Source: Amycolatopsis orientalis DSM 40040 = KCTC 9412 (GTDB taxonomy: Bacteria > Actinomycetota > Actinomycetes > Mycobacteriales > Pseudonocardiaceae). Taken from it: a DNA stretch of 64,000 bases. Positions 18,253 through 27,819 of this stretch are shown here, piece after piece. A program made the position numbers and the translations under genes. The notes under the pieces are model-generated. The model saw nothing but the letters and a program-made list of their open reading frames with translations, was not told the DNA's origin and made no database searches. The stretch lies in contig NZ_ASJB01000057.1 in assembly GCF_000478275.1 (NCBI RefSeq), forward strand, positions 124,001 through 188,000. Reading direction: 5' to 3'. The stretch's first letter is position 1, and every line of letters begins with the position of its first letter.

Positions 18253-18729
18253 TCAAGAGGCCGTGGGGCTGAACCGATGCGTCGCGTGGGGTGTCACCAC
18301 GACGACGGGGCAGGTGGCGTGGCGGACACAGGCCGTCGCGACACTGCCGAAGACGACGCGCTCCAGCCCGTTCCTGTGGCGGGAGCCCAGCACCAGCAGA
18401 TCCGCCGCTTGTGCGGCGGCGAGCAGTTCGGAGACGGGATTCCCTTGCCGCAGCGAGGTTTTCACGCGCACGTCGGAATGGAGTTCCGCCTGGATCCGCG
18501 CGACGGCCTCGTCGAGGGAGTAGTCCGTCCGCACCGGGACGCGGCCGTGCGGCTGAAGGGCGAACGACGTGCCGGGAAGGAGCTCCTCTCGCGGCAGTAC
18601 CAAGAGGACCTCGACGAAATCACCGACGGCGGCGGCTTCGGTGAGGGCCCATCGGATCGCTTCGTCACCGTCGGCCGAACCGTCGGCACCGACGAGGATC
18701 CTGCGGGCGTTGACCGGATTCTGGTTCAT
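18253..18729 (-). CDS. Universal stress protein, single domain
   Basis: A 158-residue single UspA domain (ILVGADGSADGDEAIRWAL start; GNPVSELLAAAQAADLLVLG near the end). Its nucleotide signature GSRHRNGLERVVFGSVATA lacks the second Gly of the usual G-2x-G, so ATP binding is less certain than in its neighbours. The ATG at 18729 is preferred for its AAAGGA upstream. It is the last gene of a minus-strand operon after the CBS-BON gene and a tandem stress protein. Confidence 0.85.
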   Translation of the reverse strand: MNQNPVNARRILVGADGSADGDEAIRWALTEAAAVGDFVEVLLVLPREELLPGTSFALQPHGRVPVRTDYSLDEAVARIQAELHSDVRVKTSLRQGNPVSELLAAAQAADLLVLGSRHRNGLERVVFGSVATACVRHATCPVVVVTPHATHRFSPTAS

Positions 18730-18764
18730 GGTTCTTTTCCTTTGCGCGAATGATTCGAGAGGTG

Positions 18765-19430
18765 TCAAAGCCCGAGTGCGGCGGGCCGGAGGCGGTCGTC
18801 GTCCCAGACGAAGTCGAGCCGGTTCCGCACCTCGACCACTCCGGAGACCTCGTTCGCGAGGGCACCCGCGCGATCGACGGCGCCGTGGTTGTCGAGCCTG
18901 CCGAGAAGGGTCACAACGCCGTCCTCGACGGTGACGGACGCTTGGCCCGGCGTCACCCGGAGTGTGCCGGCGAGGACGTCGTGCTCGATCTCCTCCCGGA
19001 TCTCCTCGTCGGATCGGCGGAAGGTGGCCAACAGGTCACGACGGGAGACCACCCCGGTGAGCTTTCCGTCCTCGACGACGAACAGCCGCCGGACGCCCTT
19101 CTTGCCGAGCCGGGTCGCCGCGGTCCCGACCGATTCTCCCGCGTCGATCGTGACGACCGGCGTTGTCATCAGGTCTTCGGCGAGGAGCGCGTTCGCCTTG
19201 CGCAGCTCGTCCCTGGTGTGGTGGCCGGCGAGCCGGGCGGGCCGTGGCCGCCGGAGGCGGGCCAGGAGGTCGGCCTCGGAGACCACCCCGATCGGCGCTC
19301 CCGCGTCGTCGACGACCGGAACGGCGCTGATCCGGTGCCGTGCCAGTACGGTGGCGATCCGTTTGTAGCCGGTGTCCGGCGCGACGGCGACCGGAGCACT
19401 CGTCATGACTTCGGAAACCTTGGTGCACAT
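18765..19430 (-). CDS. CBS-CBS-BON domain protein
   Basis: A 221-residue protein: two CBS motifs (about 8-60 and 84-140; VSEVMTSAPVAVAPDTGYK, AEDLMTTPVVTIDAGES), then a BON domain (about 148-212; VTVEDGVVTLLGRLDN). CBS pairs bind adenosine ligands and BON domains are often membrane- or lipid-associated. CBS proteins such as Hrp1 (Rv2626c) are strong DosR-regulon members in mycobacteria. GAAGGA precedes the ATG at 19430. It is the middle gene of the stress-protein operon. Confidence 0.85.
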   Translation of the reverse strand: MCTKVSEVMTSAPVAVAPDTGYKRIATVLARHRISAVPVVDDAGAPIGVVSEADLLARLRRPRPARLAGHHTRDELRKANALLAEDLMTTPVVTIDAGESVGTAATRLGKKGVRRLFVVEDGKLTGVVSRRDLLATFRRSDEEIREEIEHDVLAGTLRVTPGQASVTVEDGVVTLLGRLDNHGAVDRAGALANEVSGVVEVRNRLDFVWDDDRLRPAALGL

Positions 19431-19444
19431 GATCGTTCCTTCGT

Positions 19445-20338
19445 TCAGGATCCCCCGGTGCGGGCGATCAGTACCGGACAGGCCGCGCGGTGGACGAGGG
19501 TTTGCCCGGTCGAACCGAGGAGCAGGCCGCGAAACCCGCCCCGGCCCCGGTTTCCGACGACGATCAGCTGCGCTTTCACGCTCCAGCGCAACAGTTCCTG
19601 CCGGGGCTCCTCCTGGACGACCACTTGGCGCACGGTGACCTCGGGATGGGCGCCGGCGAACTTCGCCACTTGTTCGGCGACCATGCGCCGAGCGGACTCG
19701 GTGAAGGCACTCCAGCCGTAGTTGCCCGCCGAATCCCCGAAGGACCGCGAAGCCGAGACGTCTTCCCAAGCGTGGACGGCGATCAGTTCCGCGTCCCGGG
19801 CGGAGGCTTCGGTGAACGCCGCCACGAGGGCCGTTTCGGCGGCGGCGCTCCCGTCGATGCCGACCACCACCGGACGCTTTCGCGCGCCGGGCAGATCCCA
19901 GGTCTTTCCCCGCACCGAGACGACGGGGCAGCGCGCGTGCCCGGCGAGCGCGGTCGTGACGGATCCACCGAACAGCGCGGTGAACCGGCTGTGCTCGGTG
20001 GTGCCCAGGACGACCAGCCTGGCGCCGCCGGACGCTTCGATCAGCGCGGAGGCGGCCGGCTCGTCGGCGAGACGGGTGTCGACGGCGGGATCGTCAAGGC
20101 GCGCGGTCATCTCCCGCAGAATCGTTTCGCCGCGGACCCGCACCTTGTGCAGGAGTTCGTCGGTCGGCGGAACGGCTCCCAGGTAGTAGTCGGGAAGCCC
20201 CAGCGCGTGCACGAGCGTGAGGGAGGTGCCGTACCGATCGGCGGCCTGCAGGCCCCAGGTCACGGCCGCGGGGGATCCGGTGGATCCGTCGACGCCGACG
20301 ACGATCGGCCCGGCCGTCGGTGGGGTTCGGTTCGTCAT
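19445..20338 (-). CDS. Tandem universal stress protein
   Basis: A 297-residue protein of two UspA domains. The first domain's nucleotide signature is degenerate (GTTEHSRFTALFGGSVTT), while the second is intact (GNRGRGGFRGLLLGSTGQ). It may therefore bind one nucleotide per chain. It is the first gene of a three-gene minus-strand operon, with DevR-like boxes 64-99 bp upstream. That region is shared with the divergent lycopene-cyclase-like gene. Confidence 0.87.
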   Translation of the reverse strand: MTNRTPPTAGPIVVGVDGSTGSPAAVTWGLQAADRYGTSLTLVHALGLPDYYLGAVPPTDELLHKVRVRGETILREMTARLDDPAVDTRLADEPAASALIEASGGARLVVLGTTEHSRFTALFGGSVTTALAGHARCPVVSVRGKTWDLPGARKRPVVVGIDGSAAAETALVAAFTEASARDAELIAVHAWEDVSASRSFGDSAGNYGWSAFTESARRMVAEQVAKFAGAHPEVTVRQVVVQEEPRQELLRWSVKAQLIVVGNRGRGGFRGLLLGSTGQTLVHRAACPVLIARTGGS

Positions 20339-20401
20339 CGGCTATTCCCGCTCCTCCCTGCGTCTGTGGCCAACGCTAAGCGGACGGACTTCCCGTCACC
20401 G

Positions 20402-20437
20402 GTGCCGTTGGTCCCGGATGCCCAGGACCTCGGACGC
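20402..20437. promoter_or_regulatory. DevR/DosR-like boxes in the divergent stress-protein/cyclase promoter region
   Basis: On the minus strand 20402-20415 reads GGGACCAACGGCAC. On the plus strand 20424-20437 reads AGGACCTCGGACGC. Both are weaker matches to the GGGAC-N4-GGCCC core than those at 13761 and 24202. Position between two divergent genes of the island supports control of both. Confidence 0.5.
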
Positions 20438-20484
20438 GTCTCTGGTCACTGGCGCGCGTGCGGGCGGGGAGGTGCACTCGAAGG

Positions 20485-21609
20485 ATGACGATCCTCATCG
20501 CGGGCGGCGGACTCAGCGGTCTCAGTCTCACGGCGCATCTGGCGGCGAGACCGGAACCGCTGGGGCCGATCGTCGTCGTCGACGATGGTCGCCGTCCGCT
20601 CGCGACGGCGGGGTGGGCGTCATGGTCGGCGGAGCCGGGGCTGTTCGGCGAGGCCGTGTCGCGTACCTTCGACCGGTTCCATGTCCACGCGGAGGGGCAC
20701 GACCGCCGCGTCGATCTCGGCCGCTACCGCTACCGGTACATCCGTGGCGACGATTTCGCCGCCGCCGTCACGAGGATCGCGGCGAGACGGCCGGATATCC
20801 GTTTCCTCACCGGGCGGGTCACCGCGATCAGGCAGGCGGGCTCCGGCGCGGAAGCCATTGTGGACGGTCGGGTTCATCACGCGGACTGGGTGTTCGACAG
20901 CGTGCTCGGTCCCGCGCGGCCCAAGGCCGCCGCCTGGTTGATCTTCCGCGGCTGGCACGTCCGCACCCCGGAACCCGCGTTCGACCCGGCGGTGCCCACG
21001 TTCTTCGACTTCCGTACCCCGCAGCGACGCGGCGCGAGCTTCGTCTACGTGCTCCCGAGAGGCCCCCAGGAAGCCTTGGTCGAACACACCACCTTCGCCC
21101 CGCCGGAGTCCCGAGGGATCGCTCGTCCCCAGGAACAGCGAGCCGCGTTGCGCGAGTATTCGTCCGCGATCCTCAAGGTGCGGAACGGCGTGGTGGCGCG
21201 GGAGGAATCCGCGTCGATCCCGCTCTCCGCCGCCGCCGTGGATCGCAGACGCGGCTCGATTCTCGCCATCGGGACCAAGGCGGGCATGGTGAAGGCGTCC
21301 ACCGGTTACGCCTTCGCGCGGATACAGGCCGACAGCGTCGCGATCGCGGAATCCCTGGCGACCCACGGGCATCCGTTCGATCTGCCCGAACCGAAGGCGC
21401 GGCACCGCCTGTTCGACGCCGCCCTCCTGGACATGATCACCCGGCATCCGGCTCAGCTGGAACGGGTGTTCTCGGCACTTTTCGACCGGGTGTCCGCCGA
21501 ACCGGTGCTCCGTTTCCTGGACGAGGAGACTTCGTTCACGCAGGAGGCCAAGCTGTTCGCTGCCCTGCCGCCGTCGCTGTACACGGCCCTCGCCAGGAGG
21601 CACCGGTGA
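20485..21609 (+). CDS. Lycopene-cyclase-family flavoprotein
   Basis: A 374-residue FAD protein with an N-terminal dinucleotide fold (ILIAGGGLSGLSLTAHL). Marks of the CrtL/CrtY lycopene cyclase family include FFDFRTPQ, FVYVLPRGPQEALVEHT and KAGMVKASTGYAFARIQ. The family cyclises lycopene ends to beta-ionone rings, using FAD non-redox, at the membrane. No phytoene synthase or desaturase is nearby, so the role here is open; a different polyene or quinone substrate is possible. The ATG at 20485 is chosen at the start of the fold; a GTG at 20458 is an alternative. Confidence 0.75.
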   Translation: MTILIAGGGLSGLSLTAHLAARPEPLGPIVVVDDGRRPLATAGWASWSAEPGLFGEAVSRTFDRFHVHAEGHDRRVDLGRYRYRYIRGDDFAAAVTRIAARRPDIRFLTGRVTAIRQAGSGAEAIVDGRVHHADWVFDSVLGPARPKAAAWLIFRGWHVRTPEPAFDPAVPTFFDFRTPQRRGASFVYVLPRGPQEALVEHTTFAPPESRGIARPQEQRAALREYSSAILKVRNGVVAREESASIPLSAAAVDRRRGSILAIGTKAGMVKASTGYAFARIQADSVAIAESLATHGHPFDLPEPKARHRLFDAALLDMITRHPAQLERVFSALFDRVSAEPVLRFLDEETSFTQEAKLFAALPPSLYTALARRHR

Positions 21610-21693
21610 AGTTTCCGTGCCCGGCCGATCACTCCACGCCTTGGCAGGAGTGGTGAACTAGTGGAACGCTGGAGCGGTCTGTGGCGACCGTAG

Positions 21694-23448
<1,755 letters not shown>

Positions 23449-23451
23449 CGG

Positions 23452-24114
23452 CTACCGATCGCCGAACGGCGGGGGAGAGGTGTCGCGTCTGAGCTGGGTC
23501 GCGAGGACCGCGGCCTGGGTACGGCGTTGGATGTTGAGCTTGGCGAGGATGCGGGAGACGTAGTTCTTCACGGTTTTCTCGGCGAGGAACATGCGTTCGC
23601 CGATTTCGCGGTTGGTGAGGCCTTCGCCGATGAGGTCGAAGACGGTGCGCTCTTGTTCGGAGAGCGCGGCGGTGGGGTCGTTGTGGTCGCGTTCGCGGCG
23701 GATGCGGTTCATCAGTGCGGCGGTGGTGCGGCTGTCGAGCAGGGAGCCACCTGCCGCGATGGTGCGGATGGCGGAGACGAGGTCGTTTCCGAGGACCTGT
23801 TTGAGGACGAAACCGGACGCACCGGCCATGATGGCGGTGAAGAGGGCTTCGTCGTCGGCGTAGGACGTGAGCATCAGACAGCGCAGGTCTTTTTCGGTGG
23901 ACAGCAGTTCGCGGCAGAGTTCGATGCCGGTCCCGTCGGGGAGGCGCACGTCGAGGACGGCGATGTCCGCGTCGCTTTTGGGGATGCGCGCGAGGGCTTC
24001 GGACACGGACGCGGCCTCGCCGGCGATGTCGATGTCGGGTTCGTTGCCGAGCAGGTCGGCCAGTCCTCGCCGGACGATTTCGTGATCGTCGACGAGGAAC
24101 ACCTTGGTCGCCAT
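23452..24114 (-). CDS. devR: DevR/DosR-like response regulator
   Basis: A 220-residue NarL/FixJ regulator. The receiver has Asp55 ([20 protein letters not shown]) and the conserved Lys of GFVLKQ. The LuxR-type domain includes [20 protein letters not shown] and [17 protein letters not shown], nearly the mycobacterial DevR recognition helix, so similar DNA boxes are expected and are present. AGGAGGAAC before the ATG at 24114 is a strong ribosome site. It faces the DevS-like kinase gene convergently instead of forming a devRS operon. It is divergent from the Acg-type gene, and two DevR boxes lie between, so autoregulation is likely. Confidence 0.87.
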   Translation of the reverse strand: MATKVFLVDDHEIVRRGLADLLGNEPDIDIAGEAASVSEALARIPKSDADIAVLDVRLPDGTGIELCRELLSTEKDLRCLMLTSYADDEALFTAIMAGASGFVLKQVLGNDLVSAIRTIAAGGSLLDSRTTAALMNRIRRERDHNDPTAALSEQERTVFDLIGEGLTNREIGERMFLAEKTVKNYVSRILAKLNIQRRTQAAVLATQLRRDTSPPPFGDR

Positions 24115-24201
24115 CTTGTTCCTCCTGCGGGGTCCTGGCTGCCCGACCGACGGTACCTGGGCGATGCGGTGGATACAGCCACCTGGACGTCCCAACGAGA
24201 A

Positions 24202-24245
24202 GGGACCTTGGGCCCTAGCCGTGCCCTCCCCGGGTATTTGGTCCC
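24202..24245. promoter_or_regulatory. Paired DevR/DosR-like boxes between devR and the nitroreductase
   Basis: GGGACCTTGGGCCC (24202-24215, plus strand) is an almost ideal DevR/DosR box. GGGACCAAATACCC is read on the minus strand at 24232-24245. They lie between the divergent devR-like and Acg-type genes and may activate both. Confidence 0.7.
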
Positions 24246-24332
24246 GCGGATCGGTGCCGTCGGTACCTGCTCCCTCCCCGCGGGACCGGCGCACCGTGGA
24301 GAAGGTCGAACGAGCGGTGAGGAGGGGATCCC

Positions 24333-25313
24333 ATGGCGACCGGGTGGACGAGGGCGGAGACCGAGGTGCTGGCGAGGGCGTTGGTGCGGGCCCCTTCGGT
24401 GCACAACATCCAGCCGTGGCGGCTGGAGTTCGACGGGGAGCGGCTCCTGTTGCGAGAGCGCCGCGACCTGGAACTGCCGCACCACGACCCGCGGGGCCGG
24501 GACAGGCTCATCTCGTGCGGCGCCGCTCTCACCAACCTTGAACTCGCGGTGCGGGTACTCGGCCACCGGATCCGTACCGAAACCCTCCCCGACGCCGGCC
24601 GCTCGGACGTCATCGCCACGATCGAGACCACCGGCCCGCTGCCGCCGACCGACGTCGAACTGCACCGGTACTCGGCGATCGCGCGGCGCGGCAGCTACCG
24701 CCGTCCCTTCTCCGGACGACCGGTCTCACGGCAGGAGATCGGGGATCTGATCGCCGCCGCGGCCCGGAAGGGGGTCGAGGCCCGGCCGGTTCAGGACGAG
24801 CTGGAGCTGTCGCAGATCGCGGACCTGCTCGAGTTCGCGGCCGAGGCATACCAGCACGATCGCGCGTACCAGCGTGAACTGGCGATGTGGACCATCCGCG
24901 ACGAAGGGCTCCGGCGCCACGGTGCCGGGCTCGCCGAGAGCACGATCCCGGCCGGGTCGCTGCCGTGGGCGGGGCTGGTCCGGGCGGCCACCGCCGTACC
25001 CGACCGGCGGGTGCTCCAGCGGCGGCTCGCCGGCGAGACCTTGCTCGTCTTCTTGACCATCGACGACAGCGCGCACGATCACCTCCACGCGGGGCGGGCG
25101 CTGCAGGACACCTGGCTCGACGCGGTCGACGACGGCCTGGCCGGTTCCGTGCTGACGCAGCCGCTGCATCTGCCGGAGGTGCGTTCCGCGCTGTGCGACG
25201 ACCTCGAACTACCCGGTTTCCCGCAGGCGCTCATGCGTTTCGGTTACCCCTCGGGTCTGATCCCGCCCAGTCCTCGCCGCGCCATCGACGAGATCCTCGG
25301 GACCGGGTTCTGA
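24333..25313 (+). CDS. Acg-type FMN-binding nitroreductase-like protein
   Basis: A 326-residue protein of the Acg family (mycobacterial Rv2032), related to flavin nitroreductases. Typical are [13 protein letters not shown] near the N-terminus, [15 protein letters not shown] in the middle and [20 protein letters not shown] at the end. Acg binds FMN but in mycobacteria seems to sequester it rather than reduce nitro compounds. GAGGAGGGG precedes the ATG. Strong DevR-like boxes lie about 90-130 bp upstream. Confidence 0.85.
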   Translation: MATGWTRAETEVLARALVRAPSVHNIQPWRLEFDGERLLLRERRDLELPHHDPRGRDRLISCGAALTNLELAVRVLGHRIRTETLPDAGRSDVIATIETTGPLPPTDVELHRYSAIARRGSYRRPFSGRPVSRQEIGDLIAAAARKGVEARPVQDELELSQIADLLEFAAEAYQHDRAYQRELAMWTIRDEGLRRHGAGLAESTIPAGSLPWAGLVRAATAVPDRRVLQRRLAGETLLVFLTIDDSAHDHLHAGRALQDTWLDAVDDGLAGSVLTQPLHLPEVRSALCDDLELPGFPQALMRFGYPSGLIPPSPRRAIDEILGTGF

Positions 25314-25331
25314 CCCCGCTGCCCGCCGGAG

Positions 25332-25408
25332 CTGAAGGGGACTTTCCCCTCGTCTCACGCGGTGAAGGGCGCTTTCCCCGCATCGCATGCGGGGAAAGCG
25401 CCCTTCAG
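25332..25408 (+). repeat. 77-bp compound palindrome, copy 2 of 3
   Basis: It has the same ends as the copies at 1997 and 45182 (CTGAAGGGG to CGCCCTTCAG). Its inner 45 bp (25363-25407) form a perfect hairpin with 21-bp arms; the left third has diverged. It sits between the converging 3' ends of the nitroreductase and MarR genes and includes the MarR stop codon (25405-25407). Confidence 0.75.
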
Positions 25409-25920
25409 CTCTTCCGGTCCCGCTCGGCTTGACCGACCGGGCAGACCGCGCCTTGGGTGCAGCTCGCCCGGTCGCACAGCCGGCACAGCAGATCCGCGCT
25501 GCCGACGTCCTGGTAAAGCCGGGTCAGCAGTTTGCCCAGCAGACCGGCGAACTGCTCCTGCTCGCGCGGGCTGAGTTCCTCGATCAGGCCGGTCAGTCCC
25601 GCGCCGCGCTCCTCGAGCAGCGTATGCGCCATCTCGCGTCCCTCGGCGGTGAGTTCGACGGTCACCTCCCGCCCTTGGCGAGGACGTCGCGCGAAGAACC
25701 CGCGCTGTTCCAGCGAGTCGACCATGCGGGCCGCGGCCGATTGACTCAGCCCGATCCGGCGGCCCAGTTCGGTCACGCTCAACGCCGAACCGGCCGACGC
25801 CACCACCAAAGCCGCCGCGCCACTGGCGCTGACACCCGCTTTCCGGTGCGCGTCCGCCAGGACCCGGTCGGTCACGGCGAGTGCGGCCGCGCCCAGCAGA
25901 TTCGCCGTTCTTGCTTGCAT
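25405..25920 (-). CDS. MarR-family regulator with C-terminal cysteine cluster
   Basis: A 171-residue winged-helix regulator (LSVTELGRRIGLSQSAAARM as helix-turn-helix, RPRQGREVTVELTAEG as wing). After the dimerisation helices there is a Cys-rich tail, LLCRLCDRASCTQGAVCPVG, with four cysteines spaced C-x2-C-x4-C-x5-C. Such a tail suggests metal or thiol-redox sensing, but no target is proven. Its stop codon is part of a 77-bp palindrome. It is divergent from the ArsR-arsenate reductase gene, which could be a target. Confidence 0.8.
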   Translation of the reverse strand: MQARTANLLGAAALAVTDRVLADAHRKAGVSASGAAALVVASAGSALSVTELGRRIGLSQSAAARMVDSLEQRGFFARRPRQGREVTVELTAEGREMAHTLLEERGAGLTGLIEELSPREQEQFAGLLGKLLTRLYQDVGSADLLCRLCDRASCTQGAVCPVGQAERDRKS

Positions 25921-25969
25921 GACTCATGCATATCCGCTCCTCCCGCCGCCTTGCAAATCCGCCGGATTC

Positions 25970-26011
25970 CATCAAAAGTGTTTGATGTATCAATTTCGTT
26001 TGATGTATGCT
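25970..26011 (+). promoter_or_regulatory. ArsR-type operator and leaderless promoter
   Basis: CATCAAA-AGTG-TTTGATG (25970-25987) is a perfect 7-bp inverted repeat. TTTGATGTAT is repeated directly at 25981-25990 and 25999-26008, 18 bp apart. TTGATG (25982) and TATGCT (26006-26011) give a possible -35/-10 pair with 18-bp spacing, ending 6 nt before the ATG. The operator overlaps the promoter, as in autoregulated arsR genes. Confidence 0.65.
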
Positions 26012-26017
26012 CTTGAC

Positions 26018-26767
26018 ATGGTGCCTCCCGCCGCCCCGCCGGCGTTCGTGCGACTGGCAGCCCACCCGCTGAGGTGGCAGCTGTTGAGCGAACTCGCCAC
26101 CGGCGACTATCGGGTCCGGGAGCTGGTGACGAAGCTGGGGCAACCACAGAACCTGGTGTCCTACCACCTGCGGCTGCTGCGGGACGGCGGGCTGGTCGCC
26201 GCCAAACGCAGCAGTTTCGACGGCCGTGACAGCTACTACCACCTGGATCTGGAGTTCTGCGGGGAGGCGCTGACCGACAGTGGCGCCGCGTTGCATCCGG
26301 CGCTGCGCCGGGATCCCGCGCCTCCCGCTCCCGCGGCCGGCCGGCGGCGCTACCGCGATGTCGCCGTGCTGTTCGTCTGCACCGGCAACAGCGCTCGCTC
26401 GCCGATCGCCGAAGCCCTGCTGCGCCACCACACCGCGGGCCAGGTGACCGTGGCCAGCGCCGGCAGCCATCCGAAGTCGAGCCTGCACCCGGAGACCGTC
26501 CGGGTGTTGCGCGAGAAGTTCGGCATCGATGTTTCCGGTCAACGCCCCCGGCGTCTGGACACCGTCACCGCGGACCGGTTCGACCACGTGATCACCTTGT
26601 GCGACAAGGCTCGCGAGGTCTGCCCCGAGTTCGGCCGCTCCGCGCGCCACACCCACTGGAGCATCGGCGACCCGGCCGTCGCCGAGCATCCCGCCTTCGA
26701 ACGGGCCGCGGCGGACATCGACACCCGCGTCCGGCATCTGCTGCCCGCACTCGCCGCCATCGCATGA
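26018..26767 (+). CDS. ArsR repressor-arsenate reductase fusion
   Basis: A 249-residue fusion: an ArsR winged helix (about 8-85, LGQPQNLVSYHLRLLRDGGL) joined by a Pro/Ala linker to a low-molecular-weight phosphatase/arsenate reductase domain (about 112-249). The active loop is CTGNSARSP (Cys121, Arg127). Cys195 and Cys202 (TLCDKAREVCPEF) have the 7-residue spacing of the thioredoxin-coupled ArsC cysteine relay, favouring arsenate reduction over phosphatase action. No ribosome site is seen; the -10-like TATGCT ends 6 nt before the ATG, so the mRNA may be leaderless. The next gene overlaps by ATGA. Confidence 0.82.
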   Translation: MVPPAAPPAFVRLAAHPLRWQLLSELATGDYRVRELVTKLGQPQNLVSYHLRLLRDGGLVAAKRSSFDGRDSYYHLDLEFCGEALTDSGAALHPALRRDPAPPAPAAGRRRYRDVAVLFVCTGNSARSPIAEALLRHHTAGQVTVASAGSHPKSSLHPETVRVLREKFGIDVSGQRPRRLDTVTADRFDHVITLCDKAREVCPEFGRSARHTHWSIGDPAVAEHPAFERAAADIDTRVRHLLPALAAIA

Positions 26768-27177
26768 TCGGAGATTTCGCCGTGACCACATCCGACCGGA
26801 CGGCCAGCGTCCGTTACGTCGTCGACGACGTGCAAACCGCCATCGACTTCTACACCACCCGCCTCGGCTTCACGCTCAACACCAGCGCCGCACCCGCGTT
26901 CGCCGACGTGGTCCGCGGCCCGCTGCGCCTGCTGCTGTCCGGACCCGCCAGTTCCGGCGCGCGCGCCACCCCCGACGACGTCGATACCCCCGGCCGCAAC
27001 CGGATCCACCTCGTCGTCGACGACCTCGACGCCGAGATCGCCCGCCTCGGCGACGCGGGGCAGTCCTTCCTCGGCGACGTCGTCGCCGGTCCCGGCGGAC
27101 GGCAGATCCTGCTCGCCGACCCGGCGGGCAACCTCGTCGAACTGTTCCAACCCGCCCAGCGGACCGGCGAGGCCTGA
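26764..27177 (+). CDS. VOC-family (glyoxalase/dioxygenase fold) protein
   Basis: A 137-residue protein with two beta-alpha-beta-beta-beta modules. His in NRIHLVVDD and Glu in GNLVELFQP are likely metal ligands, with a second pair in the first module less clear. Its start overlaps the arsenate reductase stop (ATGA). It has no cysteine, so it cannot be the arsenical C-As lyase ArsI, which needs a Cys pair. The substrate is unknown; co-expression suggests a toxic-metalloid or electrophile role. Confidence 0.75.
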   Translation: MIGDFAVTTSDRTASVRYVVDDVQTAIDFYTTRLGFTLNTSAAPAFADVVRGPLRLLLSGPASSGARATPDDVDTPGRNRIHLVVDDLDAEIARLGDAGQSFLGDVVAGPGGRQILLADPAGNLVELFQPAQRTGEA

Positions 27178-27192
27178 CCGGACGTATCCCGG

Positions 27193-27792
27193 TCAGCCGC
27201 GCAGAGCCGGTCCGATCCAGCGCCGGATGAGCGTCCGCAGCTCGTCGTTGGTGAGCGGTGGCGTGGAGGGATAACGCAGGAACGACAGGAAGAGCCGCAT
27301 CAGGATCTCGGCGAGCCCCTGAAGGTCCTCGTCGGTGGTGACACCGACGGCCGCCCAATCGACCGGCACGTTGCGGAGAATCCGCGCGCCGAGGGCGAAG
27401 GCCGGGGCGGAGGTGACCTCGACGGTGAAGAAGTCGCTTTCGCCCGCCTCCAGGAGCAGGCCGAGGTAGGGCTCGTTGGGCACCGTCCGGACGGCGAACA
27501 CCACCGATTCCACGGCCGCCTCGGCGGCGCTGCCGAACGAGGACAGGTGGCGTTCCATCCGCCCGGCGAACTCCTCGACACCCGCGAGCGCGACCGCGCG
27601 GAGGATCTCCGCCAGGCTCGGGAAGTAGCGGTACACGGTCTGCCGGGTCACGCCCGCTTCCGCGGCGACGTCGGAGAGGCTGGTCTTGGCGAGCCCGGCG
27701 CGGTCGATGCACGCCGTCGCCGCCTCGACGATGCGGCGGCGTGCCGCGTCTTCGGTGCCGGGTGGGTTGCCCTGCCATCCATGGTGACCCAT
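27193..27792 (-). CDS. TetR-family repressor
   Basis: A 199-residue regulator with the TetR helix-turn-helix (about 20-66; TSLSDVAAEAGVTRQTVYRY) and a helical ligand-binding domain. The ATG at 27792 has GGGGAAG upstream; a GTG two codons earlier is possible. It is the last gene of a minus-strand group with the FAD monooxygenase and membrane protein. The palindrome at 30433-30465, upstream of that group, is its probable operator. Confidence 0.82.
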   Translation of the reverse strand: MGHHGWQGNPPGTEDAARRRIVEAATACIDRAGLAKTSLSDVAAEAGVTRQTVYRYFPSLAEILRAVALAGVEEFAGRMERHLSSFGSAAEAAVESVVFAVRTVPNEPYLGLLLEAGESDFFTVEVTSAPAFALGARILRNVPVDWAAVGVTTDEDLQGLAEILMRLFLSFLRYPSTPPLTNDELRTLIRRWIGPALRG

Positions 27793-27819
27793 GCGCACAT
27801 CTTCCCCGAGGGGAACATT

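Noticed and set aside
23527-24750. 407-codon plus-strand frame across devR and into the Acg-type gene
   Set aside because: It overlaps two well-supported genes in other frames and lacks a coherent product.
26764-27177. ArsI-type C-As lyase for the VOC gene next to the arsenate reductase
   Set aside because: The protein has no cysteine, while ArsI needs a conserved cysteine pair.
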